This document shows, piece by piece, positions 17,056 through 25,511 of a stretch of 64,000 nt of DNA (its first letter is position 1; each line of letters starts with the position of its first letter). The position numbers and the translations under genes were made by a program. The stretch lies in the NCBI RefSeq assembly GCF_000455345.1, contig NZ_HG315690.1:2890339-2954338 (forward strand). The letters run 5' to 3'. Under the pieces are notes generated by a model, which saw only the letters and a list, made by a program, of their open reading frames with translations, did no database searches and was not told the DNA's origin. Source of the DNA: Halopiger goleimassiliensis (GTDB taxonomy: Archaea; Halobacteriota; Halobacteria; Halobacteriales; Natrialbaceae).

Positions 17056-17976
17056 TCAGTCCTCACCAGCCGCGCCCGTGAGTTCGTCCGGCATCTCGGG
17101 CGGTGCGCCGACGACCGTCGCCGTCCGCCCGTTCATCGACGACTCGAGGACGTCGCTCGAGATGGCCTCGAGTTCCGACAGCGTCTCCTCGGTCAGATCC
17201 GCCTCGCGCTCCAGGACGAACACCCACGTCAGCTCGTCGGACGAGGGTGTCTCGCTCGAGACGCCCCAGAGGTAGATCGACTCGAGGTTCACGGTCCCGT
17301 CGGCCGGCGGCCCGTACTCACCGGTGACGGTCGTGTCGTGAGGGAGATGCCGGAAGAGGTGCGTAAACTCCGGATCGACCTCCTCGAGGCGCTCGCCGGT
17401 TCCGCGATGGGCGTCGATCCGGGCCTCGTAGTCCGGCCCCACGACGATGGCGTCGTCGCCGACCGCGAGCGTTCGATCCTCGCCGGTCGGAAGGGTCTCG
17501 GCGACGACGGTGTACCCCCCGTACTCGTCGACGACCTCGGCATCGGCGGCGTCCTCGGCCGTCGCGGCGAGCGCGTCCGCGTCGAACGACCCGAAGAACA
17601 CCTGCGTGTACGTCTGGATGAGGTGGCCGTCGACGTCCTCGATCGTCAACTCGTCGAACGTCGGCAGGACGGTCTCGAGGTCGACGTCGTCCGGGAAGGT
17701 TTCGGTGTAGTCGAACCGGCGGTTGCCCCCCGGAGCCACGTCGCTGTCGATCAGCCAGGTGCGAAAGTCGGCGGCCGCGTCCCAGTTCGGCTCGACGTCC
17801 CGCTCGGGGACGTCACGGCCGTTGCCGTCCCCGTCGTCGGGTTCCTCGGCGTTGCCGGAAGCGTCCGTCTCGGTCGGCGTCGACGCGCCGTTGCCGTCTC
17901 CGCTTCCCGTACAGCCGGCCAGCGCGACGGCACCGAGCGCGAGCGCGCCGCGGCGCGTGAGACTCGAGCGTGTCAT
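17056..17976 (-). CDS. Tat-exported lipoprotein of unknown function
   Basis: The 306-residue protein begins MTRSSLTRRGALALGAVALAGC. That is a twin-arginine signal followed by a LAGC lipobox, so the mature N-terminal Cys is probably lipid-anchored on the outer face. A Ser/Gly/Asp/Thr-rich linker (about 27-60) precedes a globular domain without a recognised motif (FRTWLIDSDVAPGGNRRFDYTE, then YGPPADGTVNLESIYLWG). It is convergent with serA across 45 bases. Function not known. Confidence 0.8.
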   Translation of the reverse strand: MTRSSLTRRGALALGAVALAGCTGSGDGNGASTPTETDASGNAEEPDDGDGNGRDVPERDVEPNWDAAADFRTWLIDSDVAPGGNRRFDYTETFPDDVDLETVLPTFDELTIEDVDGHLIQTYTQVFFGSFDADALAATAEDAADAEVVDEYGGYTVVAETLPTGEDRTLAVGDDAIVVGPDYEARIDAHRGTGERLEEVDPEFTHLFRHLPHDTTVTGEYGPPADGTVNLESIYLWGVSSETPSSDELTWVFVLEREADLTEETLSELEAISSDVLESSMNGRTATVVGAPPEMPDELTGAAGED

Positions 17977-18162
17977 CTACGACGGACGACCACGAACGCA
18001 GCCATAACTGCTCGTGACTGTCCGCTCGGTGAGAACGTCCGAAACCCTCACGGGCGTCTCGAGCCCACCGGTCCGGGCTCGAGTCCGGCAGTTCGGCCTC
18101 GAGGAGATCGAGTCACGGAAAACGAGACGCGAACACCACACGCCGCCGGGGCAGTTCTCGCG

Positions 18163-18453
18163 CTACTGGATGTGTCCTTCCTCGCGGAGCTGATCGGCCT
18201 CGCTCTTCTCGTAGCGCCAGGTGATGTCGGCCTTCTCGTCCTGCCAGTCCCACGGCTCGACGAGGACGACGTCGTCCTCCCGGATCCAGATGCGTTTCTG
18301 CATCTTGCCGGGAATGCGCGCCGTGCGCTCTTTCCCGTCCGCACAGCGTACTTTGACGCGATTCGCCCCGAGCATGTCCGTGACGGTCGCGAACACCTCG
18401 TCGTCGTCGGGCATCCGGAGGTTCTTGCGACCGCCGTCGCCGTCGTCGCTCAT
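18163..18453 (-). CDS. eif1A: Translation initiation factor aIF-1A
   Basis: The 96-residue protein is a single OB/S1-type fold of normal length. The core reads [22 protein letters not shown], then [23 protein letters not shown], the hallmark of archaeal and eukaryotic initiation factor 1A, which binds the small subunit A site and assists start-codon scanning. The acidic C-terminal tail ends EEGHIQ. Confidence 0.96.
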   Translation of the reverse strand: MSDDGDGGRKNLRMPDDDEVFATVTDMLGANRVKVRCADGKERTARIPGKMQKRIWIREDDVVLVEPWDWQDEKADITWRYEKSEADQLREEGHIQ

Positions 18454-18603
18454 GCCCGAGGGTTGGCCATCGAGGGGTTTACCCTTTATCGTTTCTCGCG
18501 GGCGTCGCCGCCGGTCGCGTCGCTCGTCGGGGTCGCTACCGGCCGTCTCGAGACGACACGACGAATCGGGTCGTTTATTTCACTCGGCTGGACAAGCCTG
18601 CGT

Positions 18604-18783
18604 ATGCTGCAGAACCTGGGTCCACTCGGTATCGTCGGGATCGTCCTGGTGCTGGCCGGCATCGGCGTCATCGCGTACGCGAGCCCCGTGATCGCCGGCG
18701 GGTTCGCGCTCGTCCTCGTCGGCCTCGCGCTTACGGTTCGCTCCGTGGTCAGCGGGGTGCTCAAACAGTTCGGCATGTTCTGA
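18604..18783 (+). CDS. Small haloarchaeal membrane protein (59 aa)
   Basis: ATG 18604 opens MLQNLGPLGIVGIVLVLAG. Two hydrophobic helices (about 8-24 and 29-47) are joined by YASPVIAGG, and the protein ends KQFGMF. No motif points to a function. The start is preceded by a TATA-like TTTATTTCA about 30 bases upstream (18570-18580), which fits leaderless transcription. Small proteins of this pattern are conserved in haloarchaea. Confidence 0.7.
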   Translation: MLQNLGPLGIVGIVLVLAGIGVIAYASPVIAGGFALVLVGLALTVRSVVSGVLKQFGMF

Positions 18784-18881
18784 TCGCCCCGTCAGGGACG
18801 ACGAAGACCCGCGAACGCCGACTGTAGCGGCCAGGCGGGTTCGCACCCAAGCGTTTTGACGGCACACAGCCTACTGAGCGT

Positions 18882-19136
18882 ATGGGATATACGCTTCACT
18901 ACTACGATATCGTCCTGCTCTGTATCGCCGCGAGCCTCGGGCTCGGTGCGCTGATCGGGTACGCGACGGCGGTGCCGATCGAGGCCTCGATCGTCGGCCT
19001 CGGCCTCGTCGCGATCGCCTTCATCGGACACGCCCTGTTCGTCAACGGACCGGTGGACCAGCCCGAGGACCTGACCGAAGAAGTGCCCGCCGAAGACGTG
19101 CCACAGGTGCTCTCGCCGGTCGACTCGCCGGAGTAA
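18882..19136 (+). CDS. Small membrane protein, two helices and acidic tail
   Basis: This is an 84-residue protein starting MGYTLHYYDIVLLCIAAS. It has two transmembrane helices (about 8-28 and 33-54) and a 30-residue acidic C-terminal tail ending SPVDSPE. It is convergent with the DUF460 gene across 13 bases. No function is apparent from sequence. Confidence 0.7.
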   Translation: MGYTLHYYDIVLLCIAASLGLGALIGYATAVPIEASIVGLGLVAIAFIGHALFVNGPVDQPEDLTEEVPAEDVPQVLSPVDSPE

Positions 19137-19149
19137 CTCCGGCCCCGTT

Positions 19150-21123
19150 CTACACTTCGTTGTCGCCGGCCCGGTGTTCACTGATGAGTTGATCGACCAT
19201 CGCGGCTTTCCTGTCTAACTGACGCTCGCGGGCCCGTTCGTGCCAGTCGTCGACGACGGCCTCGACGTCGTCCTCGCGAGCGACCGCGAGTTCGTCGACC
19301 TCCTGCATCGCGACGTCGTCGGCCGGCCCGACGGGAATCTCCTCGTCGAAGAGGATCTCGTCGGCGATATCGGAGAGCCCGCCCTCCTTCAGGATCACGC
19401 GCGGCTCGAAGCCGGCGAGCAGTTCGGCCGTCGAGCGGCCCGCGCCGCTGGCGTCCCGGAGGTAGACGACGTCGCCGGGGGCGATGCCGTACTGGTCGTC
19501 GGCCTCCCGAATCGCCCCTTTGGTGAACTTCTCGACGACCTTGACCGGAACGAGCCCCTCCTTCTCGGCCGAGACGTCGCTGAAGTTCGAGTGATCCAGC
19601 TTCCAGAGGGCCTTCATGCGCTCGACTTTCGTCTCGAGTTCCTCGACCTGCTCGCGGGCCTCGTCGCGCTCGTACTCGAGGCGTTCGGCCTTGCGCCGGT
19701 ACCGGGTCACCTCGCGGTCCCGGCGAACCTCCTTGCGTTCCTCCCGACGGGCGGCCTCGAGTTCGGACTCGAGTTCGTCGATCCGGTCGTCTTTCTCCTC
19801 GAGGCGGCCCTCCAGGGTCTCGACGTGTGACTGGAGGCGCTCGACCTGGCGCTCGAGGGAGTTGATGCGCTTTTCCTCCTCGGTGAGTTCCCGCGGCTGG
19901 TGTTCGGTCGACTCGGCCTCGTCCTCGTCGTCGTCCTCGAGGTCGGCGAGGACGGCCTCGACGCTCTCCCCGCCGGCGACGACCCGGGCCGTCACCTCGC
20001 CGCGGTCGATCCCCGGCGGGAGTTTCCGGGCGATGCGCTCGAACTGGTCCTCGTGGGCGTCGACGGCGTACAGCGCCGCGGCGAGCGCGTCGCGCTGGTG
20101 GTCGTTCTCGTAGCCGTGCTCACGGGTGCGGTGTTGTTTCTCGTCGATGGGGAGGTCGCTCTCGGGGGTCCAGCCGGCGGCGTCGAAGCTCCGGCGGAAC
20201 TTCTCGACCGTCTCGGGCATCGGCGTCACGTCGGCGGCGACGACGATCGGTCGGCCGCGCTCGACGATCCACTCGATCACGTCGGCGGTGTCGCTGGTGC
20301 GGGAACTCCAGACGTCGTACACCTCGCCCTCGAGGCCGACGATGGCGACCGCGGTCGTCGTCCCGGGATCGATGCCGACGACGACGTGGTCCCGTCGCTT
20401 GGCGAGCGGGCGAAACTCGATGCCGTCCCGGCGTTCGCGTTCGATCTCGACGCGGACGTCGCCCGAGCGGTTGCGCGACACCGGGATGTCCTGGGGTCTG
20501 GCCTCGACGGTGAAGACGGCGTTGGCGTAGCCGCCGTAGGCCTCGCGAACTTCGCGCTCGTACTCGAGGTTGGCGTCCTCGAGTTCGGACTCGACCTCGC
20601 GGGCGCGTTTCTTGACCGAACCGTGGATGCGGCGGGTGAAGCGGTCCTCGCTCCAGCCCCCGCTGCCCGTCGAGCGGCCCCGCGAGACCTTGACGGTCGT
20701 CGTATCGGTAAACGCCGAAACCTCGTGGCCGACGTTGTGAGCGGCCAGTCGGGCGGCGGCCTCGGCTTCCTGCATCGGCTCCTTGCCGTAGGGGATCCCG
20801 TGGCGTTTCGCGACCCGGGAGAGCGGTTCCGGCTGTTCCGCGCCGGTCACCTGGACCAGCATCGTTCCCGAGGGCAACGAGCCCAGAAAGTGGACGAGTT
20901 GGTCCTTGTCGGCGGCCAACTCGTACATGTTGTCGGTCGCGACGATCGCCGGCTCCTCGTCGTCGATCAGTCGCCGGAGTTTGCGGTGGGAGACGACGTC
21001 CCGGCTGACGTCCTCGCCGTCGTACCGAACCAGGGCGTAGGAGGGTGCGTCGCCCCGCACGTCGCCGCTTTGCACGTCGACTCCGAAGACGACTGCATCG
21101 AGCGCACTCGTTCGCGTACTCAC
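19150..21123 (-). CDS. DUF460 protein: RNase H-like domain with coiled coil
   Basis: The 657-residue protein matches the archaeal DUF460 family. An N-terminal RNase H-like segment (VVFGVDVQSGDVRG) is followed by a second one with VVGIDPGTTTAVAIVGLEGEVYDVWSS around residue 255, resembling RuvC/YqgF-type nuclease folds. HQRDALAAALYA supplies a later acidic position. Residues about 410-520 form a long Glu/Arg coiled coil, then a C-terminal domain (LDHSNFSDVSAEKEGLVPVKVV). The family is common in archaea; a nucleic-acid role is inferred from the fold and is not proven. Confidence 0.85.
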   Translation of the reverse strand: MSTRTSALDAVVFGVDVQSGDVRGDAPSYALVRYDGEDVSRDVVSHRKLRRLIDDEEPAIVATDNMYELAADKDQLVHFLGSLPSGTMLVQVTGAEQPEPLSRVAKRHGIPYGKEPMQEAEAAARLAAHNVGHEVSAFTDTTTVKVSRGRSTGSGGWSEDRFTRRIHGSVKKRAREVESELEDANLEYEREVREAYGGYANAVFTVEARPQDIPVSRNRSGDVRVEIERERRDGIEFRPLAKRRDHVVVGIDPGTTTAVAIVGLEGEVYDVWSSRTSDTADVIEWIVERGRPIVVAADVTPMPETVEKFRRSFDAAGWTPESDLPIDEKQHRTREHGYENDHQRDALAAALYAVDAHEDQFERIARKLPPGIDRGEVTARVVAGGESVEAVLADLEDDDEDEAESTEHQPRELTEEEKRINSLERQVERLQSHVETLEGRLEEKDDRIDELESELEAARREERKEVRRDREVTRYRRKAERLEYERDEAREQVEELETKVERMKALWKLDHSNFSDVSAEKEGLVPVKVVEKFTKGAIREADDQYGIAPGDVVYLRDASGAGRSTAELLAGFEPRVILKEGGLSDIADEILFDEEIPVGPADDVAMQEVDELAVAREDDVEAVVDDWHERARERQLDRKAAMVDQLISEHRAGDNEV

Positions 21124-21216
21124 AGGGGGCCATAGGAAGGAGTCGCGTATAAATCCGACGCGGGTTCGCGCTCAGCGATCGTGGCTCGGTACCCACTCGA
21201 GCCGGCCGGCGAATGT

Positions 21217-21302
21217 CATACGGTCCGCTGTAAGTCATGTCCGGCACACCTGCCGCCCGGGTCGCGGGTGGACCGGAACGTCGGTACAGCAACCCGTCTC
21301 AG
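21217..21302. repeat. Dispersed long palindrome, copy R1
   Basis: About 86 bases lie between the DUF460 and histidine kinase starts. The core CCGGCACACC pairs imperfectly with GGGTGGACCGG around a CCGCCCGGGTCGC centre. The flanks are CATACGGT on the left and GTACAGCAACCCGTCTCAG on the right. It is highly similar to R2 at 23115 read on the opposite strand, and to R3 at 44001. Confidence 0.75.
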
Positions 21303-21414
21303 TCAGCGGAATCGGCGGAGGGGCCGGCCGAACCGTTTATACGGCCGCCATCTGATCGTTCCTATCAGACCGGGAGAACCTCGAGGGTTCGACCGAGTTC
21401 GGAGTCACCCACGT

Positions 21415-23118
21415 ATGGCATCTGGACACGTGGTCGCAGGAGGGATCACGCTCGCTACCTGCCTCCCGCTCGCGGCCATGCTCTGGCTGTCCTCACGGCA
21501 CAGCCACACGCCCGGAGCGCGTGGACTGCGACTCACGCTCGCCGGCTTCCTGTGCTGGAACGCCGTCTCGGGCGTCATGATCCTGCGGCCGGCCGAGAGC
21601 GTCTTCTGGAGCGTCTGGGGCATCCACCTGTTCGCGGCGAACCTCACGGCGATCGGCTGGGCCGTCATGGTTCTCGAGTACACCCGTCGCCAGCGACTCG
21701 AGATCGGCTACCGGGGGTGGACGGTGCTGTTCGCGGTGCCGATCCTCACCCAGGTGTTGTACGCCACCAACGCCTGGCACTCCCTCGTGGTTCAGCCGAC
21801 GACGCCGTTGACGGAAAGCGGGGCGCTGGCCGTCGACCACGGACGGTGGTTCTACGTCCACGCGACGTACAACTACGGCATCCTCACGCTCGGCGGGACG
21901 GCACTGGTGGTGCGAGACCTCGTTCGCTCGTCGGGCATCCACCGCCGACAGACGCTGATCCTGCTCGCCGGCGTCGTCGTGGCGGCGCTCGCGTCGGTCG
22001 GATTCCTCGTCGAACTGCCGGTTCCCGACTACGTCGACCCCGGCCCGTTCGGCTTCCTGCTTACCGCGTCGCTGTGGACCGCCGCCGTCTTTCGCCACCG
22101 GCTATTTACGCTCGTCCCCGTCGCCAGGCGGAGAGCCGTCGAGACGATTCCGGACGCGATGGTCGTCGTGGACACGAACGGGATCGTCGTCGACGCCAAC
22201 GAGGCTGCGACCGACCTGTTCGACGCCTCCGACGGCGTCCTCGGGACGCCGGTCGAGGAACTGTTCGACGAGTATCAAATGCTGCTCGAGTGCTTCGAGG
22301 GCCGTCGCGAGTACGAAACCGAGATCACCGTCGTCACCGACGGGGAGGTGAGACACTTCGCGTTGACGATGACGCCGGTCTCGCGGGGTCCGACCGACAT
22401 CGGGACGATCGTCATGCTCCGGGACGTCACCTCGTTGAAAACGAGACAGGAGGAGTTCGCCGTCCTTCAGCGACTGCTCTCGCGCGTGCTCCGGCATAAC
22501 CTGCGTAACAGCCTCCAGTACATCCGGGGCTGTGCGGAGGAGATCGCCGAGGACGACGACGCGAGCGACCGGACGAGGGAGTTCGCCCGAAACATCGTCG
22601 AACAGGCCGACGACCTCGAGCAGACCAGCCAGAAGGCCCGCCGGATCGAGGACGTGATCGGGACCGATCACGATCGAACGATCCACGACCTGGGCGGGAT
22701 CCTCACCGCAACGACCGCCGGCCTGACCGCCTCCTATCCGAACGTCGAGATGCGGCGATCCGTTCCGGACGAGATCTGGGTCGAAGCCCACCCCGAGTTA
22801 CGAAGCGCCGTCAGGAACCTCCTCGAGAACGCGATCGTTCACGCCGAGACGGAGGATCCGCAGGTCGACGTGATCGTCACCGACGCAGGCGAGCGGGTCG
22901 AACTCACGGTCGCCGACAACGGCCCCGGCATTCCCCCGGACGAACTCGAGGCGCTGCGCAACCGCTCGGAGACGGCCCTCGAGCACGGCAGCGGCGCGGG
23001 ACTGTGGCTGACCGACTGGGTAGTCGAGAAATCCGGCGGCGAACTGACGTTCGAGGTTACCGAGACCGGAACCGTCGCTTCGGTCGTCCTCCCGAAAGCC
23101 GACGCGATGCCCGACTGA
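21415..23118 (+). CDS. Membrane-bound PAS histidine kinase
   Basis: The 567-residue protein has an N-terminal sensor of about seven transmembrane helices (residues 1-235, 7TM histidine-kinase type). A PAS domain (about 245-345) begins IPDAMVVVDTNGIVVDANEAA. The phosphoacceptor region carries His361 in RVLRHNLRNSLQYI. The HATPase domain has NLLENAIVHAE (N box), DNGPGIPPDEL (G1) and GSGAGLWLTDW (G2). No response regulator is adjacent. It is the nearest upstream gene to the dockerin/cohesin cluster, so a role in sensing polysaccharide is possible but unproven. Inverted copies of one palindrome flank the gene, and the downstream copy overlaps its stop codon. Confidence 0.88.
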   Translation: MASGHVVAGGITLATCLPLAAMLWLSSRHSHTPGARGLRLTLAGFLCWNAVSGVMILRPAESVFWSVWGIHLFAANLTAIGWAVMVLEYTRRQRLEIGYRGWTVLFAVPILTQVLYATNAWHSLVVQPTTPLTESGALAVDHGRWFYVHATYNYGILTLGGTALVVRDLVRSSGIHRRQTLILLAGVVVAALASVGFLVELPVPDYVDPGPFGFLLTASLWTAAVFRHRLFTLVPVARRRAVETIPDAMVVVDTNGIVVDANEAATDLFDASDGVLGTPVEELFDEYQMLLECFEGRREYETEITVVTDGEVRHFALTMTPVSRGPTDIGTIVMLRDVTSLKTRQEEFAVLQRLLSRVLRHNLRNSLQYIRGCAEEIAEDDDASDRTREFARNIVEQADDLEQTSQKARRIEDVIGTDHDRTIHDLGGILTATTAGLTASYPNVEMRRSVPDEIWVEAHPELRSAVRNLLENAIVHAETEDPQVDVIVTDAGERVELTVADNGPGIPPDELEALRNRSETALEHGSGAGLWLTDWVVEKSGGELTFEVTETGTVASVVLPKADAMPD

Positions 23119-23202
23119 GACGGATTGCTGTACCGATCTACCGGCACACCCGCGACCCGGGCGGCAGGTGCGCCGGACACGGCATACAGGAAACCGTATG
23201 AG
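23115..23202. repeat. Dispersed long palindrome, copy R2 (inverted relative to R1)
   Basis: This 88-base palindrome starts inside the histidine kinase stop codon. Arms pair as CTGAGACGGA with the reverse complement of ACCGTATGAG, and the core CCGGCACACC pairs with GGTGCGCCGG. Read on the minus strand it aligns with R1 over nearly its whole length, sharing the CCGCCCGGGTCGCGGGTG centre. Confidence 0.75.
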
Positions 23203-23254
23203 AGCGTCTCCAGCAACTCCGGAGACGAGCGTCCCCGAAAATTGAGTCGATTAT

Positions 23255-23340
23255 TCAGTTCTGTATGAATATTACTTTATCTATGAGTTCATAACATTGT
23301 ACTATCTAGATAAAAAATTTCATTACAACACTGCTAAAAT
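23255..23340 (+). promoter_or_regulatory. AT-rich promoter/operator island before the first GH5 gene
   Basis: The island is strongly AT-rich against a GC-rich background. It contains TATCTAGATAAAAAATTT (23303-23320) and GAATATTACTTTAT, both able to serve as TATA/BRE sites. The CTAG-AAAA-TTT element recurs before other genes of the cluster. Its distance to the ATG (about 100 bases) implies a leadered transcript or an upstream operator. Confidence 0.5.
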
Positions 23341-23415
23341 AAGGTCTCAAGGGAGCCGATCCCTTCGTACTCCGTGATCGGGTACCCCCCGTCCGCGGCG
23401 TACGCTCGAGAGACC

Positions 23416-25266
23416 ATGAGCGAACACACGACCCCATCCGACCGAGAGGCAGCGAACGGCGGCGACGAGACGACGGTCTCGACGTCGCGACGAACGATCA
23501 TGAAAGCGGCCGGGACGGCCGTCGTGGCCGGCGGCCTCGGGAGCGTTACCGGCAGCGTCACGGCACAGGAGGCCGACCTGCCGCCGCTGGCCCGCGACGG
23601 GAACAAGATCGTCGACCCCAGCGGTAACGAGGTCATCCTTCGTGGCGTCAACATCGCCGATCCGGGCGAACAAAGCCGCACGTGGCGCGGGCAAACCGCC
23701 CCGGAGACGTTCAAGCTCGCGACCGACGAAAGCGAGGGCTGGTACACGAACGTCGTCCGCGTGCCGGTTATGCCGGCGTTTCTCGCGTCCCAGACGACCG
23801 ATCCGTATCCGGACGATATGCCCCACGGCGACGACTGGGGACCGGCACTGCCGGGACAGTTCGACGCGAGCGACGTCGAGTGGTACTGTAACACGTACCT
23901 CGACGAACTCGTCGAGTTGGGTGCCCAGCGTGGCGCGTACGTGATGATCGACTACCACCGACACTACCCGGTCTTCCATCAGGAGGATCACAAGAACCAC
24001 GGCGTCCCCGGCAACGTCTGGCAGTGTTCGTCCGACGGCGGCGAGGACTGGCGCTATCCGGAGGTCTGTGGCGAACGCGGGGTCCTCTGGCACGGCGAGG
24101 ACCAGATCGACGAGATCTGGGATCTGATCTACGAACAGAACATCCTCGAGGCGTTCGACCTCGACGAGGACGACATCTACCTCGAGCCACCGGAGGTCTG
24201 TAACGCGCTCGACGAGGAACTGCACACGTTCTGGGAAGTCGTCGCCGACCGGTACGCGGGCGACGATCACGTCATCTTCGACGTGTACAACGAACCGACC
24301 GGACCGTACGGCGGCGACTGGGGCGGTCCACAGCGACAGGCCGGCGACCTCTCCGACCCGGCGGTCGCACCCGGCGACGCCGACGGCGACTACGACGTCG
24401 CCGTCGACGAGATGAAAGCCTGGTACGACCTGTGGGTCGAACGGGCCCAGCCGTGGGTCGACACGGTCGAGGAGAACGCCCCCGGTCACCTGATTACGAT
24501 CGGGTCGCCCCGCTGGAGCCAGTACACCTACTGGGCACCGTACAACGAGTTCGACGCCGAGAACATGTGCTACACCGCCCACGTCTACACGCAGGACGAC
24601 CTGCGGCCGCTCGATACGTACTTCGGCGAACCGTCGGAGTACGTCCCGGTCTTCTTCAGCGAGTTCGGCTGGATCGAAGGCGGCGGTATGCACGTCGACA
24701 CACCGTGGATGGACTGTTCCGGCGAACACGACGGGGACTGTGGTCCGTACATCGAGGGCTACGAGCAGTTCATCGACGAGTACGACGTCCATCCCCTCGC
24801 CTGGTCGTTCGACCATACCTACGAGCCGAACATGTTCGAACACGGCACCCCTGGGGCGAACGACGGCGCGAAGGGTGCCGACGACTGGATGGAGTATCTC
24901 AACGACGAGACGCCCGGCGTCTGGTGGCACGAACTCAACCAGCAACTGGTGGACGAGCGGTACGAACCCGCGCCGGGTGACGAACCGTACCCGGACGCCG
25001 ACAACGGCAAGAACCCGATTCACGTCGGCCCCGGTCCGATCGACGACGGGACGATCGAGGTCGGCGAGTACGAACCGCAGGATCCCGACGGTGACGGCCT
25101 CTACGACGACATCACCGGCGACGGGCAGACCAACCACGAGGACGTCGAGGCCTTCTACGAGCACATCGACGCCGACGGCGTCCAGTCGAATCCCGACGCC
25201 TTCGACTTCGATCAGGACGGGAACGTCAGCTTCGCCGACATTCTGGACCTGCTCGGGCGGCTCTGA
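23416..25266 (+). CDS. Secreted GH5 glycoside hydrolase with C-terminal dockerin
   Basis: The 616-residue protein is an endo-acting GH5 enzyme, probably an endoglucanase. A Tat signal (SRRTIMKAAG, residues 24-33) ends near VTAQEA. The (beta/alpha)8 catalytic domain spans about 58-515. VILRGVNIADPG is the usual GH5 start, IDYHRH lies at 178-183, the acid/base Glu293 is in YNEP and the nucleophile Glu416 is in FSEFGW. Several Cys pairs suggest disulfides. An acidic linker leads to a dockerin (556-616) with DxDxDG calcium loops. No CBM is present. It is the first of nine co-directional genes. ATG 23416 is chosen over an upstream start because it leaves a normal Tat leader. Confidence 0.92.
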   Translation: MSEHTTPSDREAANGGDETTVSTSRRTIMKAAGTAVVAGGLGSVTGSVTAQEADLPPLARDGNKIVDPSGNEVILRGVNIADPGEQSRTWRGQTAPETFKLATDESEGWYTNVVRVPVMPAFLASQTTDPYPDDMPHGDDWGPALPGQFDASDVEWYCNTYLDELVELGAQRGAYVMIDYHRHYPVFHQEDHKNHGVPGNVWQCSSDGGEDWRYPEVCGERGVLWHGEDQIDEIWDLIYEQNILEAFDLDEDDIYLEPPEVCNALDEELHTFWEVVADRYAGDDHVIFDVYNEPTGPYGGDWGGPQRQAGDLSDPAVAPGDADGDYDVAVDEMKAWYDLWVERAQPWVDTVEENAPGHLITIGSPRWSQYTYWAPYNEFDAENMCYTAHVYTQDDLRPLDTYFGEPSEYVPVFFSEFGWIEGGGMHVDTPWMDCSGEHDGDCGPYIEGYEQFIDEYDVHPLAWSFDHTYEPNMFEHGTPGANDGAKGADDWMEYLNDETPGVWWHELNQQLVDERYEPAPGDEPYPDADNGKNPIHVGPGPIDDGTIEVGEYEPQDPDGDGLYDDITGDGQTNHEDVEAFYEHIDADGVQSNPDAFDFDQDGNVSFADILDLLGRL

Positions 25267-25361
25267 TCGACTCCCCGAGACGAGCAACCGGCCGGTCGTT
25301 GACGGGCCGGCCGGAAGCCAGCGGGACGACCCGTCGTGCCGGCACCAACAGCTGTACGTGC

Positions 25362-25417
25362 CGTATTTTTCTCTACTTTAGTAGATAAAAAATCTTAATA
25401 CAGATTGGAATTAAAAC
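25362..25417 (+). promoter_or_regulatory. AT-rich promoter island before the scaffoldin gene
   Basis: A T-run (TATTTTT, 25364-25370) could end the GH5 transcript. It is followed by TTTAGTAGATAAAAAATCTTAATAC (25377 onward), close to the element in front of the other cluster genes. A Shine-Dalgarno-like GGAGG at 25498-25502 precedes the scaffoldin ATG by 9 bases, so this transcript is probably leadered. Confidence 0.5.
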
Positions 25418-25511
25418 AACCGCGTGTCCCTTACGCCGATGACTGGCACGCAAAAAACGGTCCGAGCGTGCCCAGGGGGGACAACAGACAGCACCGTGGA
25501 GGACGGTACTC

